Numbered from the stretch's first letter, positions 1 to 10,824 are shown. The stretch is 64,000 nt of DNA from Acidimicrobiales bacterium (GCA_041394185.1 JAWKIQ010000001.1:1-64000), one strand, 5' to 3'. Notes: generated by a model from the sequence alone, not told the origin. Made by a program: numbers and translations.

Positions 1-1299
1 CGCGACAGTGGGGCCGGGGCCGACACCGAGGCCTACCGCGACATCGTCGAGCGCTTCGGAGTGACCGAGTTCGACCGGTCGGGGCCATGCACCACCGGCC
101 GCGTGTTGGCCGTGTTGCCCCACCCGACCGATGGCGACGCCGAGATGGTCGAGATCTTCCTCGACCGCACCACCTTCTATGCCGAGGGCGGTGGCCAGGT
201 CGGAGACACAGGCACCATCACCACCGACAGCGGTGTGGCCCAGGTGGTCGACACCAACGCGCCCATAGCGGGCCTCAGCCGCCACATCGCCGTGATGCAG
301 TCTGGAACCATCGGCGAGGGCCAGACCGCCACAACCGATGTCGACTGGGAACGTCGGGCCAAGATCCGGCGCAACCACACCGGCACCCACATATTGCACT
401 GGGCACTGCGCGATGTGCTGGGCGACCACGTCAAGCAGGCCGGCTCGCTGGTCGAGCCCGACCGTCTGCGCTTCGACTTCAGCCACTTCGAGGCCGTGAC
501 TCCAGAGCAACTCGCCGCCATCGAGGACATGGTCAACGCCGAGATCCTCGTCAACGAGACCTGCCGCCACTATGAGACATCGATGGAACAGGCCCAGAAC
601 GCGGGCGCCATCGCCTTCTTCGGCGACAAGTACGGCGACACGGTGAGGGTGCTGGAGGCGGGCCGCAACAGCATCGAACTGTGCGGCGGCACCCATGTGG
701 CCAAGCTGGGCGACATCGGTCACCTGCGCATCGTGTCCGAGTCGAGCATCGGCTCGAACCTGCGCCGCATCGAGGCCATCACCGGCACTGCAACGGTCGA
801 GCGGTTGCGGGCCGACGAAGACCTGCTCGACGAGCTGTCGGACATGCTCGCGACCTCGCCCGACGGCCTCATCGATGCGGTGAGGCGGCGCAACGACGAG
901 ATCAAGGCCCTTCAGCGCCAGCTCAAGGCCATGCAGCAGGCTGCGGCGGCCAAGGCGGCCGGAAGCCTCACCGAGAGTGTCGTCGACGGTGTGGTAATCG
1001 CCAGGCTCGACGGGCTCGACCGCGACACGATGCGCGACATGGCTGCCGCGGCCCGTGAGGCCGAGGGAATCGATGCCGTTGTTCTGGCGGGTGCGGGCGA
1101 AAAGGGCGGCGTGGTCCTGGTGGCTGCTGTGAAGGAGAACGGCCGCTTCAACGCAGCCGACCTGATCGACCAGTCGGCCAAGGCCGTGCAAGGCGGGTTC
1201 GGCCGCAAGGGCAACCCCTCGCTGATTGTTGCCGGTGGAAAGAACGTCGAGGGCATCGACGAGGCTCTCGAACTGGCCCGTTCGGCCGCGGGCATCTGA
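1..1299 (+). CDS. alaS: Alanyl-tRNA synthetase, C-terminal part (5' end outside window)
   Basis: The reading frame is open from base 1, so this is the last 432 residues of AlaRS; the catalytic N-terminal domain lies upstream. The visible part is the editing domain that removes Ser and Gly mischarged on tRNA-Ala, followed by the C-terminal DHHA1-type domain. Counting from base 1, the four metal/editing ligands are H126 and H130 (in NHTGTHILH) and C228 and H232 (in CGGTH). A short helical linker with KALQRQLKAMQQ precedes a glycine-rich C-terminal domain (GAGEKGGVVLVAAV, AKAVQGGFGRKG) typical of AlaRS. The stop codon lies 2 bases before ruvX, an alaS-ruvX-mltG-aroE order common in actinobacteria. 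Identification is secure; only the start is missing. Confidence 0.97.
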   Translation, partial: RDSGAGADTEAYRDIVERFGVTEFDRSGPCTTGRVLAVLPHPTDGDAEMVEIFLDRTTFYAEGGGQVGDTGTITTDSGVAQVVDTNAPIAGLSRHIAVMQSGTIGEGQTATTDVDWERRAKIRRNHTGTHILHWALRDVLGDHVKQAGSLVEPDRLRFDFSHFEAVTPEQLAAIEDMVNAEILVNETCRHYETSMEQAQNAGAIAFFGDKYGDTVRVLEAGRNSIELCGGTHVAKLGDIGHLRIVSESSIGSNLRRIEAITGTATVERLRADEDLLDELSDMLATSPDGLIDAVRRRNDEIKALQRQLKAMQQAAAAKAAGSLTESVVDGVVIARLDGLDRDTMRDMAAAAREAEGIDAVVLAGAGEKGGVVLVAAVKENGRFNAADLIDQSAKAVQGGFGRKGNPSLIVAGGKNVEGIDEALELARSAAGI

Positions 1300-1301
1300 G
1301 C

Positions 1302-1754
1302 GTGCGCGCCGTCGGGGTCGACCTCGGCTCGAAACGAATCGGGGTCTCGCTGTCGAACAGCGAGGGCACCCTGGCAACCCCGTTCGAGACCGTCCACCGC
1401 ACAGGCGACGCCACCCGGGATCACCGGGCCATAAAGGCCCTGGTGGACGAAGCCGAGGCCGAGGTGGTCGTCGTGGGGTTGCCCCTGTCGCTCGACGGCA
1501 CCGAGGGGCCTCAGGCACGCAAGTACCGAGCCGAAGCCGAGCAGATCGCAAAGGTGGTGGGCGTTCCGGTGGTGGTTCATGACGAGCGCTTCACCACCGC
1601 CACCGCCGACTTCTACCTGTCGCAGGCCGAGCTCGACTCCAGGCAGAAGCGCAAGGTGATCGACATGGTGGCCGCCACGGTGATGTTGCAGGACTGGCTC
1701 GATGGCCAGGCTGCCACCAAATCAGATGGTTCGTCGGAGACAATGGAGTCGTGA
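1302..1754 (+). CDS. ruvX: RuvX/YqgF-type Holliday junction resolvase-like nuclease
   Basis: A 150-residue protein of normal family length. The RNase H-like fold is shown by the N-terminal GVDLGSKRIGVSLS strand with the first acidic residue (D7), VVGLPLSLDG in the middle, and VVHDERFTT carrying the second acidic position. The family is linked to 16S rRNA 5' maturation and to Holliday junction processing; which applies here cannot be read from sequence. It starts with GTG 2 bases after alaS and its TGA overlaps the GTG of mltG (GTGA), so it is almost certainly translated from the alaS transcript. Confidence 0.93.
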   Translation: MRAVGVDLGSKRIGVSLSNSEGTLATPFETVHRTGDATRDHRAIKALVDEAEAEVVVVGLPLSLDGTEGPQARKYRAEAEQIAKVVGVPVVVHDERFTTATADFYLSQAELDSRQKRKVIDMVAATVMLQDWLDGQAATKSDGSSETMES

Positions 1755-2911
1755 CAACCCCGCTGCCACCACAACCCGTTGTGCCGCGTCCGTCCGGCAA
1801 GCCCGAGAAGGAACACTGGGACTACGAGGAGGTCTATGTGCGGGGCGACAAGGGCTCGTTCCTGGCGCTCGGCGTCATCGCCGGCGTCGTGGTGTTGTTC
1901 ATCATGTTCTTCTTCGGGGTCCGCAGTTGGATCGAAACCCGCATCGACCCGCCTGGCGAGCCGGGCGACGTCGTCGAGCTGACCCTGGAACGCGGTGACT
2001 CGTCGGGCTCCATCGCCAACCTGCTGGAAGACAACGGAGTCATACCCAGCGCCACGGTCTACGGCTGGTACATCCGGTTGAAGGGTGGCGTCGAGTTCCA
2101 GGCCGGCGACTTCGAGTTCCGCGAGAACATGTCGATATCAGAGGTGCTCGGCGTGCTCGAGGAGGGCCCCGTCAGGGTCGCCTTGGCCCCGACACTTTCC
2201 GTGACCTTACCCGAGGGCCTCACGATCGAGCAGATCGCCGAACGCATCGACGATGTCGAGGGGCTCACCTTCGACGGCAACGACTTCCTGCGCCAGCTGC
2301 GCAACGGGCGCTATCGCTCCGACTATGGCCCGCCGCTGGGCGCTCTGGAACCAGACATGGAGGAATGGGAAGGGCTGCTGTTCCCAGACACCTACTCGCT
2401 GCTGGCCGAGTCGACCCCGGACGACCTCATCACCTTGCTGATCGACAACATGAACGCCGTCGGCGACCGGTTGGGCCTGTATCGCTCGCAAGACCGCGTC
2501 GGCTTGACCCCATACGAAACGCTGATCGTGGCCAGCCTCATCGAAGAAGAGGCCAAGGTCGAAGAGGACAGAGCCAAGATCGCAAGGGTCATCTACAACC
2601 GGCTCGAAGCAGGGTGGCCGCTGGGCATCGACGCGACCATCGTCTACTTCACCGGCGACAACGTGCTGCTTCAGTCAGAGCTCGAGACCGACTCGCCCTA
2701 CAACACCAGGCTGCGTCAGGGCCTGCCTCCCACACCCATCGCCTCACCGGGCGAGAAGTCGATCGAAGCGGCCCTGAACCCTGCCGACGGCGAGTGGATG
2801 TACTACGTGCTGACCAGCACCGACGGCACCCACAGCTTCAGCGAGACCGCAGAACAGTTCGAGGCCGACAAGCAGATCTGCATCGAGCTCGACCTGGGCT
2901 GCGGGCCCTAG
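1751..2911 (+). CDS. mltG: Endolytic murein transglycosylase MltG (YceG-like)
   Basis: A 386-residue membrane-anchored enzyme that cleaves nascent peptidoglycan and may set glycan strand length. A cytoplasmic N-terminus of about 35 residues is followed by one membrane segment (about residues 36-58, LGVIAGVVVLFIMFFFGV), then the outer YceG domain. Family motifs include LFPDTYSL, ASLIEEEA with the likely catalytic glutamate E265 (aligned with the ASIVEKET motif of E. coli), IYNRLEAGWPLGIDAT, SPYNTRLRQGLPPTPI and a final ALNPADGEWMYYV. The GTG start overlaps the ruvX stop by 4 bases. The next gene, aroE, begins 27 bases later. Confidence 0.94.
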   Translation: MTTPLPPQPVVPRPSGKPEKEHWDYEEVYVRGDKGSFLALGVIAGVVVLFIMFFFGVRSWIETRIDPPGEPGDVVELTLERGDSSGSIANLLEDNGVIPSATVYGWYIRLKGGVEFQAGDFEFRENMSISEVLGVLEEGPVRVALAPTLSVTLPEGLTIEQIAERIDDVEGLTFDGNDFLRQLRNGRYRSDYGPPLGALEPDMEEWEGLLFPDTYSLLAESTPDDLITLLIDNMNAVGDRLGLYRSQDRVGLTPYETLIVASLIEEEAKVEEDRAKIARVIYNRLEAGWPLGIDATIVYFTGDNVLLQSELETDSPYNTRLRQGLPPTPIASPGEKSIEAALNPADGEWMYYVLTSTDGTHSFSETAEQFEADKQICIELDLGCGP

Positions 2912-2938
2912 GTCGACCGGGCAGCTGCGGAGCAACGG

Positions 2939-3775
2939 ATGAAGCGCGAAGCCCCGACCGGTGCCACCAGGCTGGCGGCCGTCATCGGCAGCCCGGTGCG
3001 CCACAGCCTGTCGCCTGCATTGCACAACGCGGCCTTCGATGCGTTGGGGCTCGACTGGACCTATGTCGCCCTCGAGGTCGCGCCCGGCGATGGTGCCCTG
3101 GCGGTCGAAGCGATGCGCACCCTGGGCATCGGGGGAATGTCGGTGACGATGCCTCACAAGGAGACTGTGGCGGCCGGCGCCGACCGCAGGTCGCAGGCGG
3201 TCGAAGCGCTCGGGGCGGCCAACTGCTTGCGCTGGGACGGCGACGCGATAGTGGCCGAGAACACCGATGGGGCTGGCTTCGTTCGTTCGCTGGGCGACGT
3301 TGGTTTCGACCCGGCTGGCGCTGCTTGTGTGGTGCTGGGTGCGGGCGGTGCTGCTCGTTCGGTCGTGCAGGCACTGGCCTCAGCAGGTGCAGCCGACATC
3401 GCCGTCGTCAACCGCACCTACGAACGCGCCCGGCAGGCCGTTGCGTGCGCGCCCGACATTGCCCGGGTGGGAACGTTCGCCGATGTGGCTGCGAGCGGCC
3501 TGGTGGTCAACTCGACACCGGTCGGCATGGGCGCAGAGGGTGGAATGGCCCTGCCCGTCCAGGTGATCGACGCCTTGACGCCATCCCACCTGGTTGCCGA
3601 CCTGATCTATCACCCGGCTGTGACACCGCTGCTGCAGGCGGCTTCGGCGAAGGGCGCCGCCACCGTCAATGGGCTCGGGATGTTGCTGCACCAGGCTGCC
3701 ATCCAGTTCGAGATGTGGACGGGGTTGCCTGCACCGATCGACGCCATGAGGTCGGCAGTCGATCTCGGTGGCTGA
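2939..3775 (+). CDS. aroE: Shikimate dehydrogenase
   Basis: A 278-residue NADP-dependent enzyme reducing 3-dehydroshikimate to shikimate. The substrate domain shows GSPVRHSLSPALHNAAF, the catalytic lysine in VTMPHKETV, and the paired acidic residue in NTDGAGF. The nucleotide domain has VLGAGGAARSVV followed by NRT (NADP preference). The C-terminal NGLGMLLHQAAIQFE motif is complete. It shares a pathway with aroB at 18106, but the two are separated by the pilus cluster. The ATG start is preceded only weakly by an SD-like GGAG. Its TGA overlaps the next gene's GTG by 8 bases. Confidence 0.95.
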   Translation: MKREAPTGATRLAAVIGSPVRHSLSPALHNAAFDALGLDWTYVALEVAPGDGALAVEAMRTLGIGGMSVTMPHKETVAAGADRRSQAVEALGAANCLRWDGDAIVAENTDGAGFVRSLGDVGFDPAGAACVVLGAGGAARSVVQALASAGAADIAVVNRTYERARQAVACAPDIARVGTFADVAASGLVVNSTPVGMGAEGGMALPVQVIDALTPSHLVADLIYHPAVTPLLQAASAKGAATVNGLGMLLHQAAIQFEMWTGLPAPIDAMRSAVDLGG

Positions 3776-5510
3776 GCACAGGCTGCTGGCGGCCCTGGTG
3801 GTCGCGTCGGTGGTGGCTGTCGATCCTGGCGGATGGTGGCCTTACGGACCAGCGAAGCAGGGTGTGATCATCGCCGGGTTCGCCGCGATGGTGGCCTTGA
3901 CGCGCCGGTATCGCGTCGGCCCGCTGGGGCGGTTGGTATCGGTTGGCGCAGGCGTGTTTCTCGGCGCCCTGGCTCTTGCAGCTCTGTTCGGAGCCGACCC
4001 CGTGATGGCATGGATCGGCACGCCCGAACGGCGGATGGGTGTGGTCGGTTGGTGCACCCTGGCCGCCGCGTTCGTGGTGGGCCGACGGCTCGGCGCGGTC
4101 AACGTGCTGCGAGCACTGACCGCCGGTGCTGCCGCGTTCGTGTTGGTGGGCCTGTTCGAGTCGATGGGCGTGACCGCTGTTGACCTCGACGCCGGGTCAG
4201 GCCGCTTGCTCGGGCCATACGGCTCGGCGTCGTACACCGGCTCGGCCGGCGTCGTGTTCACCGCGGTCTTGCTGCTGCAGGCCCACCGTTGGCACGGAAA
4301 GGCCCGGTTCTTGGCGCTGTTGGGTGGCCTGGTTTCGGCAGCTCTGACCATCGCCACGTCGAGTCGGTCGGCGTGGGTCGGGTTGGCCGTGGTGGCCATC
4401 GGCGCGGGTCTCATGGGCGCTCGGGTCGGGAGGGCGCGGCAACGGCTTGGAGTTGTTGCATTGGCCCTCGCCGGCGTGGTTGCCGCGGCGTTGTTGGTGC
4501 CGTGGGGCCTCGCCGGCCAAAGGGCCTCGACCGCTTTGGGTTCAGGCGGCGGGCTCGAGTCGAGGTTCGACGAGTGGACCATCGGGCTGGGGATCGTCGC
4601 CGATCATCCGGTGTTGGGCGTGGGGCCCGAGGGCTATCGAATCGCCGCCGTCGACCATATCGGCGATGCATATGCGGTTGCCTACGGCCGAGATGTCACA
4701 CCCGACCGAGCCCACAATCTGGTCATCGATGTGGCGGCGAGCGTGGGCCTGGTTGGCCTGATCGGCTGGCTGGTCGCGGTGGCCGGGCTGCTCGAGTCGA
4801 TTCGACGGCGTTGGGGTATGGGTCCGCTGTTGCTGGTCGTCGCGTTTCCGGTCGCCCAGTTGGGCTTGTTCCCGGTGGTCGAGATCGACCCGCTCTGGTG
4901 GCTGCTGCTCGGTGGACTCACCGCTGCCAACGCCGAGAGCCCTAACCCCAGCAGGGTTGCGTCGCCGACGCAGGCCCTGATGGCCTTCGTGTGTGCCGGC
5001 GCGGCCGTGGTGTGGGCGTGTGCGTCCTGCGTCGAGGTCGTCGCCGATCGCAGCGCGGCTAGCGCACTCGAAGCAGACATAGCCGGCCACCGTCTGGATG
5101 CCGTGGACGCGGCCCAGCGCGCAGTCGACCTTCGTCCCGACGTCGTCAGATATCACCGTGTGTTGGCACGGGTGGCGACCGTGGCCGCGGTTCCGTCGTC
5201 TTGGGTCCAGCGCATCGATCAACTCGAGTCCGCCAGGCGTTGGGCACCCGACGACCCCGGCCTGCGGGTCGACATCGCGGTGTCGTGGTCGTATCTGGCC
5301 ACCCTGGTTCCCGATCGTGCCGCCGAAGCCGTCGAGGTCGTCGACGCGGCGCTGGAAGCAGACCCGAGCCATCCCGACCTGTGGTTTGCCCGAGCTCGGG
5401 TAGCCCTGTCGGCGGGCGCGGCCGACACCGTTGCGTCGTCGATCAACAGGGCGTTGGATCTGGGCGGCGAGCTGCCGATGGACCTTCTCGACTCGGATGG
5501 AACCAGATGA
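3768..5510 (+). CDS. O-antigen ligase/polymerase-like membrane protein with C-terminal TPR-like region
   Basis: A 580-residue polytopic protein, not identifiable to a single activity. Residues 1 to about 415 hold about ten hydrophobic segments. The loop containing GPEGYRIAAVDH and RAHNLVIDVAASVGLVGLIG matches the Wzy_C/WaaL signature (conserved His-Asn before a membrane helix) of enzymes that polymerise or transfer lipid-linked glycans at the outer face of the membrane. After the last helix, residues of about 435-580 form alanine-rich helical pairs resembling TPR repeats (ALEADPSHPDLWFARARVAL). It starts at GTG overlapping aroE and its TGA overlaps the sigma factor ATG (ATGA), so it may be co-regulated with that pair. 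A cell-surface glycan or glycoprotein role is inferred. Confidence 0.75.
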   Translation: MAEHRLLAALVVASVVAVDPGGWWPYGPAKQGVIIAGFAAMVALTRRYRVGPLGRLVSVGAGVFLGALALAALFGADPVMAWIGTPERRMGVVGWCTLAAAFVVGRRLGAVNVLRALTAGAAAFVLVGLFESMGVTAVDLDAGSGRLLGPYGSASYTGSAGVVFTAVLLLQAHRWHGKARFLALLGGLVSAALTIATSSRSAWVGLAVVAIGAGLMGARVGRARQRLGVVALALAGVVAAALLVPWGLAGQRASTALGSGGGLESRFDEWTIGLGIVADHPVLGVGPEGYRIAAVDHIGDAYAVAYGRDVTPDRAHNLVIDVAASVGLVGLIGWLVAVAGLLESIRRRWGMGPLLLVVAFPVAQLGLFPVVEIDPLWWLLLGGLTAANAESPNPSRVASPTQALMAFVCAGAAVVWACASCVEVVADRSAASALEADIAGHRLDAVDAAQRAVDLRPDVVRYHRVLARVATVAAVPSSWVQRIDQLESARRWAPDDPGLRVDIAVSWSYLATLVPDRAAEAVEVVDAALEADPSHPDLWFARARVALSAGAADTVASSINRALDLGGELPMDLLDSDGTR

Positions 5511-6082
5511 AGCGCTCGCGGGTGTATGGGCCGATGGCAGCTACTACAGCCGACGCATCGATCGACCTCGCCGCTCACAGCGCGACCGCGCTTCGCTTCG
5601 ACGACTTCTACCGATCGGCCCGAGACGATGTGGCCAGGGCCTTGGCCGTGACCATCGGCGACGCCGAGCTGGCGGCCGAGGCGACCGACGAGGCGATGGC
5701 CCGAGCGTTCACCCGGTGGGCAGTGGTCTCCACCTACGAGCGACCCGCGGGCTGGGTTTATCGGGTGGGCCTCAACTGGTCCAGGTCGGTGCTGGTGAGG
5801 CGCCGGCGCCACCGCGAGATCATCGCCGGGCAGGCACCACCTCGTCTCGACATCAGCGACCCGTCGCCGGTCGACGACGAATTGGTCGCGGCGCTGGCGA
5901 GCCTGCCCGAGGCACAGCGAGCGGTCGTCGTGTGTCGCCTCGTGCTCGACATGAGCAACGACGAGACCGCCGCCGCCCTGAAGATCAAGCCCGGAACCGT
6001 CAAGAGTCGGCTGTCGCGTGCCATCGACCACCTTCGCAACGAACTCTCTCCAGACGACCGAAACAACGAGGCCACCAAGTGA
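5507..6082 (+). CDS. ECF-type RNA polymerase sigma factor
   Basis: A 191-residue sigma-70 family protein. Region 2 spans about residues 28-100: the fold helix FDDFYRSARDDVARALAVTI, then the -10-recognition part with ERPAGWVYRVGLNWSRSVLVRRRRH. Region 4 spans about 125-180, with VDDELVAALASLPEAQRAVVV and an HTH in NDETAAALKIKPGTVKSRLSR. There is no region 1 or 3, as in ECF (SigE-like) factors. The chosen start is ATG 5507, overlapping the upstream gene's stop; a second ATG at 5534 is possible. The downstream gene starts by a GTGA overlap and encodes a membrane protein of the kind that often holds such a sigma factor inactive. Its regulon cannot be inferred from the window. Confidence 0.9.
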   Translation: MKRSRVYGPMAATTADASIDLAAHSATALRFDDFYRSARDDVARALAVTIGDAELAAEATDEAMARAFTRWAVVSTYERPAGWVYRVGLNWSRSVLVRRRRHREIIAGQAPPRLDISDPSPVDDELVAALASLPEAQRAVVVCRLVLDMSNDETAAALKIKPGTVKSRLSRAIDHLRNELSPDDRNNEATK

Positions 6083-7950
6083 ACGACATGAACTCCATCG
6101 ATGAACGTCTCGGCAGGCTTGCAGATCGCGTCCGTGTGTCGCCGGGTGACTACGACAAAGTGGTGGCCAGAGGCCGGACCCGGGCCCGACGTCGTCGCAT
6201 AGCCAATGGTGTCGCCGGCGCAATCGTCGCAGTCGCCGCCGTTGGCGGCGTGACCATGTGGGTACAGCGTGAAACCGGCGAGACGGTGTCCGCGGTGGGC
6301 GACGCCGACGGCGTCTCGACGACCATCGGCTCTATCGACCCGTCGACGGGGGACTTCGTTGCCGCGGGCGCCCCTCTGGAGTTCGAGGTGGTCGATGCCG
6401 AGGGCCTCGCGAGGCTGGTGCGCAACGTCGTCGTGCTCGACGACGGCACACAGTTCGGCGTGTCCACGTCGACCGCCAGTCGCGAGTTCGAGTTCGCCGG
6501 CAACAGTGTCTGGCGCAGGGCCTCTGCAGGCGACCAGTGGGAAGAGGTCTCGCGCCCAGACATGCAGATCAGCTCTATCGCCGCGCTGGGCAACACGCTG
6601 TATACGGTGTCGACCGTTCCGGGGTCGAGGATCAAGACCGAGTTCGGTGGCGTCGACATCGTCGTTGCATCATCTACAGATGGGGCCGCGTGGTCGGTCG
6701 AGCCGGTCGACCTGCCCTTCGTGGAGTTGCCCGAGGGCATTTCCTATGCGGGCGGAGACGTTCCGTGGATCTCGGGGGTCGCAACCGTGGGCGACAGGCT
6801 GCTGGTCACCGCTGTCGATCCCCGATGGGTCGACCCGCAGTGGGCGTTCCCAGGTGTGTTCCCCCGCGACTCGTGGGTCGAGGTCGTCAGCGCCGGGTTC
6901 CTGGTGCATTCGGAGTCCGAGCCGAGCTGCCCCGATGGTTGGACGCCCGGACAGAACACGTGCCAGTCGCCAGATGGTGACGTCGTGTGGGCCGAGTTCG
7001 CAGACGACCCTCAGCTGGTGACCTTCGAAGAGCTCGGCGCCGACCCGACACCGTGGCTGCGCCCCATCACGCAGTTGTTCGTCGGCAAACCCAGCGGCGG
7101 GTTCGAGCGCGTCGATTTGGGTACGGGCAGGGCCGAGGCGGTGACCCTTGTCGACGGTGGAGAGCAGGTGTATGCCTTCAGCCGAACCACTGTCTGGAAC
7201 GAAGACGGGTCGGCGGGGCAAGACGACATGTACCGCGTCGAAGTGCAGGTCTTTTCGACCTCCGACGGCGACGGCTGGTCTCGTGCGTCGAACCCGCCAC
7301 TCGCAGACGGCGAGACGGTAGGTGAGGTGAGCCCAGGCCCGGGCGGAGCCGTATTCGCCACCACATACTCCAACACCGGCAGCACGGGGCTGTGGCGATT
7401 CGATGGATCGGCATGGAATCGCGTCGAGCTTCCCGGGCGTGGCTGGATCTCGTCTGTCGATTCGTCCGGCATCGCCTTCGACGAAACGACTGCGGTCGAG
7501 GGCGCAGACATCGAACCCTTGGTGTTCGTCGCCGACAGTGGCGTCGAGGTATCCGTCGACTTCACCACCGGGACGATCACTGCTGCTGGCCCCGACGGCA
7601 CCCCCATCGAGATGGTCCGCGGCACTCAGGCGAGCCTGTGGGATTTCTCCGACGATCGCAGCGGCAACCTCCTGATCGTGGACGCCGGCGGTTCGGTGGT
7701 GGGCCGCATCAGCGCCGAGCAGGCCAACCTCGAGTTCGAGCGCTTCTATTCGGAAACTGGCCAGGACAGCCCAACGATGTTCACCATCAGCGCTAGCCGG
7801 GACGGGCAGACATGGTCTCAGGCAACGATCGAAATCGAGCCCCCGCAGTTCTTCCAAAACGCTCGCATCGTCGACGACGCTCTGGTGGTGTACCTGTTCG
7901 ATGAGGCCAAGCCCGATGCCCGTTCGGCCATGGTGGCACCCCTCGGTTAA
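6079..7950 (+). CDS. Single-pass membrane protein with large extracytoplasmic domain, putative anti-sigma partner
   Basis: A 623-residue protein from GTG 6079 (ATG 6088 is an alternative). The N-terminal 40 residues are basic and cytoplasmic (DERLGRLADRVRVSPGDYD, ARGRTRARRRR), followed by one membrane segment (about residues 41-60, VAGAIVAVAAVGGVTMWV). The remaining 560 residues are outside the cell and rich in beta strands, with repeated pieces such as STDGAAWSV, SDGDGWSRAS and SRDGQTWSQA, reminiscent of BNR/beta-propeller proteins. The zinc anti-sigma signature (HxxxCxxC) is absent, so assignment as an anti-sigma factor rests on operon position (GTGA overlap with the ECF sigma gene) and topology. 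No enzyme motif was recognised. Confidence 0.6.
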   Translation: MNDMNSIDERLGRLADRVRVSPGDYDKVVARGRTRARRRRIANGVAGAIVAVAAVGGVTMWVQRETGETVSAVGDADGVSTTIGSIDPSTGDFVAAGAPLEFEVVDAEGLARLVRNVVVLDDGTQFGVSTSTASREFEFAGNSVWRRASAGDQWEEVSRPDMQISSIAALGNTLYTVSTVPGSRIKTEFGGVDIVVASSTDGAAWSVEPVDLPFVELPEGISYAGGDVPWISGVATVGDRLLVTAVDPRWVDPQWAFPGVFPRDSWVEVVSAGFLVHSESEPSCPDGWTPGQNTCQSPDGDVVWAEFADDPQLVTFEELGADPTPWLRPITQLFVGKPSGGFERVDLGTGRAEAVTLVDGGEQVYAFSRTTVWNEDGSAGQDDMYRVEVQVFSTSDGDGWSRASNPPLADGETVGEVSPGPGGAVFATTYSNTGSTGLWRFDGSAWNRVELPGRGWISSVDSSGIAFDETTAVEGADIEPLVFVADSGVEVSVDFTTGTITAAGPDGTPIEMVRGTQASLWDFSDDRSGNLLIVDAGGSVVGRISAEQANLEFERFYSETGQDSPTMFTISASRDGQTWSQATIEIEPPQFFQNARIVDDALVVYLFDEAKPDARSAMVAPLG

Positions 7951-7968
7951 CCCCCAGCACCAGCGGCC

Positions 7969-7974
7969 GACAAT
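7969..7974 (+). promoter_or_regulatory. -10 element of the pilus cluster (leaderless start)
   Basis: GACAAT lies 6 bases before the ATG at 7981, in the 30-base gap after the anti-sigma-like gene. With the usual 6-7 base distance from -10 to start point, transcription would begin at the start codon itself. No good -35 was seen. Confidence 0.4.
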
Positions 7975-7980
7975 CTGGAC

Positions 7981-9513
<1,533 letters not shown>

Positions 9514-9542
9514 CCGAGAACAGGGTGATCTAAGGACCGCAC

Positions 9543-10758
9543 ATGGCAACTTACGCTTACAAGGTCAGGGACAAGCAGGGCCAACTCGTCGAGGGCACGA
9601 TCGAGGCCGACAACGAGGCCCTGGTTGCGGCGCGCCTGCGCGAGATGGGATTTGCCCTCATCGCCATCGATCAGCAGAACGAGTCGGCGCTCAAGAAGGA
9701 AATCAAGATCCCTGGCTTTGGCGACAAGGTCAAGCTCAAGGATCTGTCGATCTTCAGCCGCCAGTTTGCGACGATGATCAACTCGGGTCTGTCGTTGATG
9801 AGGGCCCTGCACATCCTGGGCGACCAGACCGAGAACCCTGCCCTGGCACGAATCATCGGTGAGGTGTCGACCGCCGTCGAACGTGGCGAGTCGCTGTCGG
9901 ACGCCATCTCCAAGCACCCGAAGGTGTTCGACCGTCTCTATGTCGCCATGGTGCGCGCCGGTGAGACGGGCGGTGTGCTCGATCAGGTGCTCATGCAGTT
10001 GGCAGACACCATCGAAAAGCAGGTGGCCCTGCGGGCAAAGATCAAGTCGGCCATGACCTACCCGGTCGCGGTTCTGGTGCTGGTCGTGTTCATCCTCGCA
10101 GGCATGCTCATCTTCGTCGTGCCGATGTTCGAGTCGATGTACTCCGAACTGGGCGGCACCTTGCCCCTGCCGACGCGCATCCTTCTGGGCGCATCCGGCT
10201 TCGTGACGAGCTACATCCTGTTCATCATGGTGGGCGCTGGTATCGGTATTTTCGCGTTCAAGAAGTGGAAGGCGACGCCGGCCGGCTTGGCCCAGTGGGA
10301 CGCCATAAGCCTCAAGGCGCCTGTGTTCGGTGGCCTGCTGCACAAGACCTCTATCGTGCGTTTCGCCCGAACCATGGAGTCGCTGCTTCGTGCCGGCGTT
10401 CCGATCCTCGAGTCGCTCGAGATCACTTCCGAGACAGTGGGCAACGCAGTGATGGAACGCGGTCGACGACATCCAGCAGCGTGTCAAGCAGGGCGAGTCG
10501 TTGGCCGCCCCGATGTCAGACCATGAGATCTTCCCCGCCATGGTCACCCAGATGCTCGCGGTTGGTGAAGAGACCGGTGCTGTCGACACCATGCTCGATC
10601 GTGTCGGCGCCTTCTACGAGGCCGAGGTCGAGGCAACCGTCGACGCTTTGACGTCGTTGCTCGAACCGCTGCTGATCGTCGTGCTGGGTGGCACCGTCGG
10701 CGGCATGGTCGTCGCGTTGTACATGCCGATGTTCAACATCGTAAACCTCATCGAATAA
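9543..10758 (+). CDS. pilC: Type IV pilus inner-membrane platform protein PilC (reading frame broken near 10460)
   Basis: PilC/GspF-family platform protein that couples the ATPase to pilin assembly. The N-terminal part (9543 to about 10460) has YAYKVRDKQGQLVEGTIEA, the first T2SSF domain with FSRQFATMINSGLSLMRAL, two membrane segments, and the second domain starting RFARTMESLLRAGVPILESL. Reading then leaves frame: GNAVMER should be followed by AVDDIQQRVKQGESLAAPM, found in another frame that runs to TAA at 10756-10758 and ends in the third membrane segment. A loss of two bases from a CG repeat at 10457-10461 explains it exactly, including a missing Ala. As written, translation would stop at 10526. 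The whole span is about 405 codons, normal for the family. Confidence 0.9.
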
Positions 10759-10795
10759 CCGAACGTTGCACCGCCTTAGCGGAAACTGAACGCGG

Positions 10796-10824
10796 TTACA
10801 AAACTGATTCGGTAACGATACGAA
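10796..10824 (+). promoter_or_regulatory. Possible pilA promoter in the pilC-pilA gap
   Basis: The 147-base gap between pilC and pilA holds TTACAA at 10796-10801 and TACGAA(T) at 10819-10824 with a 17-base spacer, which would give a leader of about 75 bases. A Shine-Dalgarno AGGAG at 10894-10898 lies 7 bases before the pilA ATG. An internal promoter would suit the high expression needed for a major pilin. The -35 match is poor. Confidence 0.3.

Noticed and set aside
4542..6223. Long reverse-strand ORFs opposite the membrane protein and sigma factor genes
   Set aside because: Arg/His-rich translations without motifs, antisense to convincing genes.
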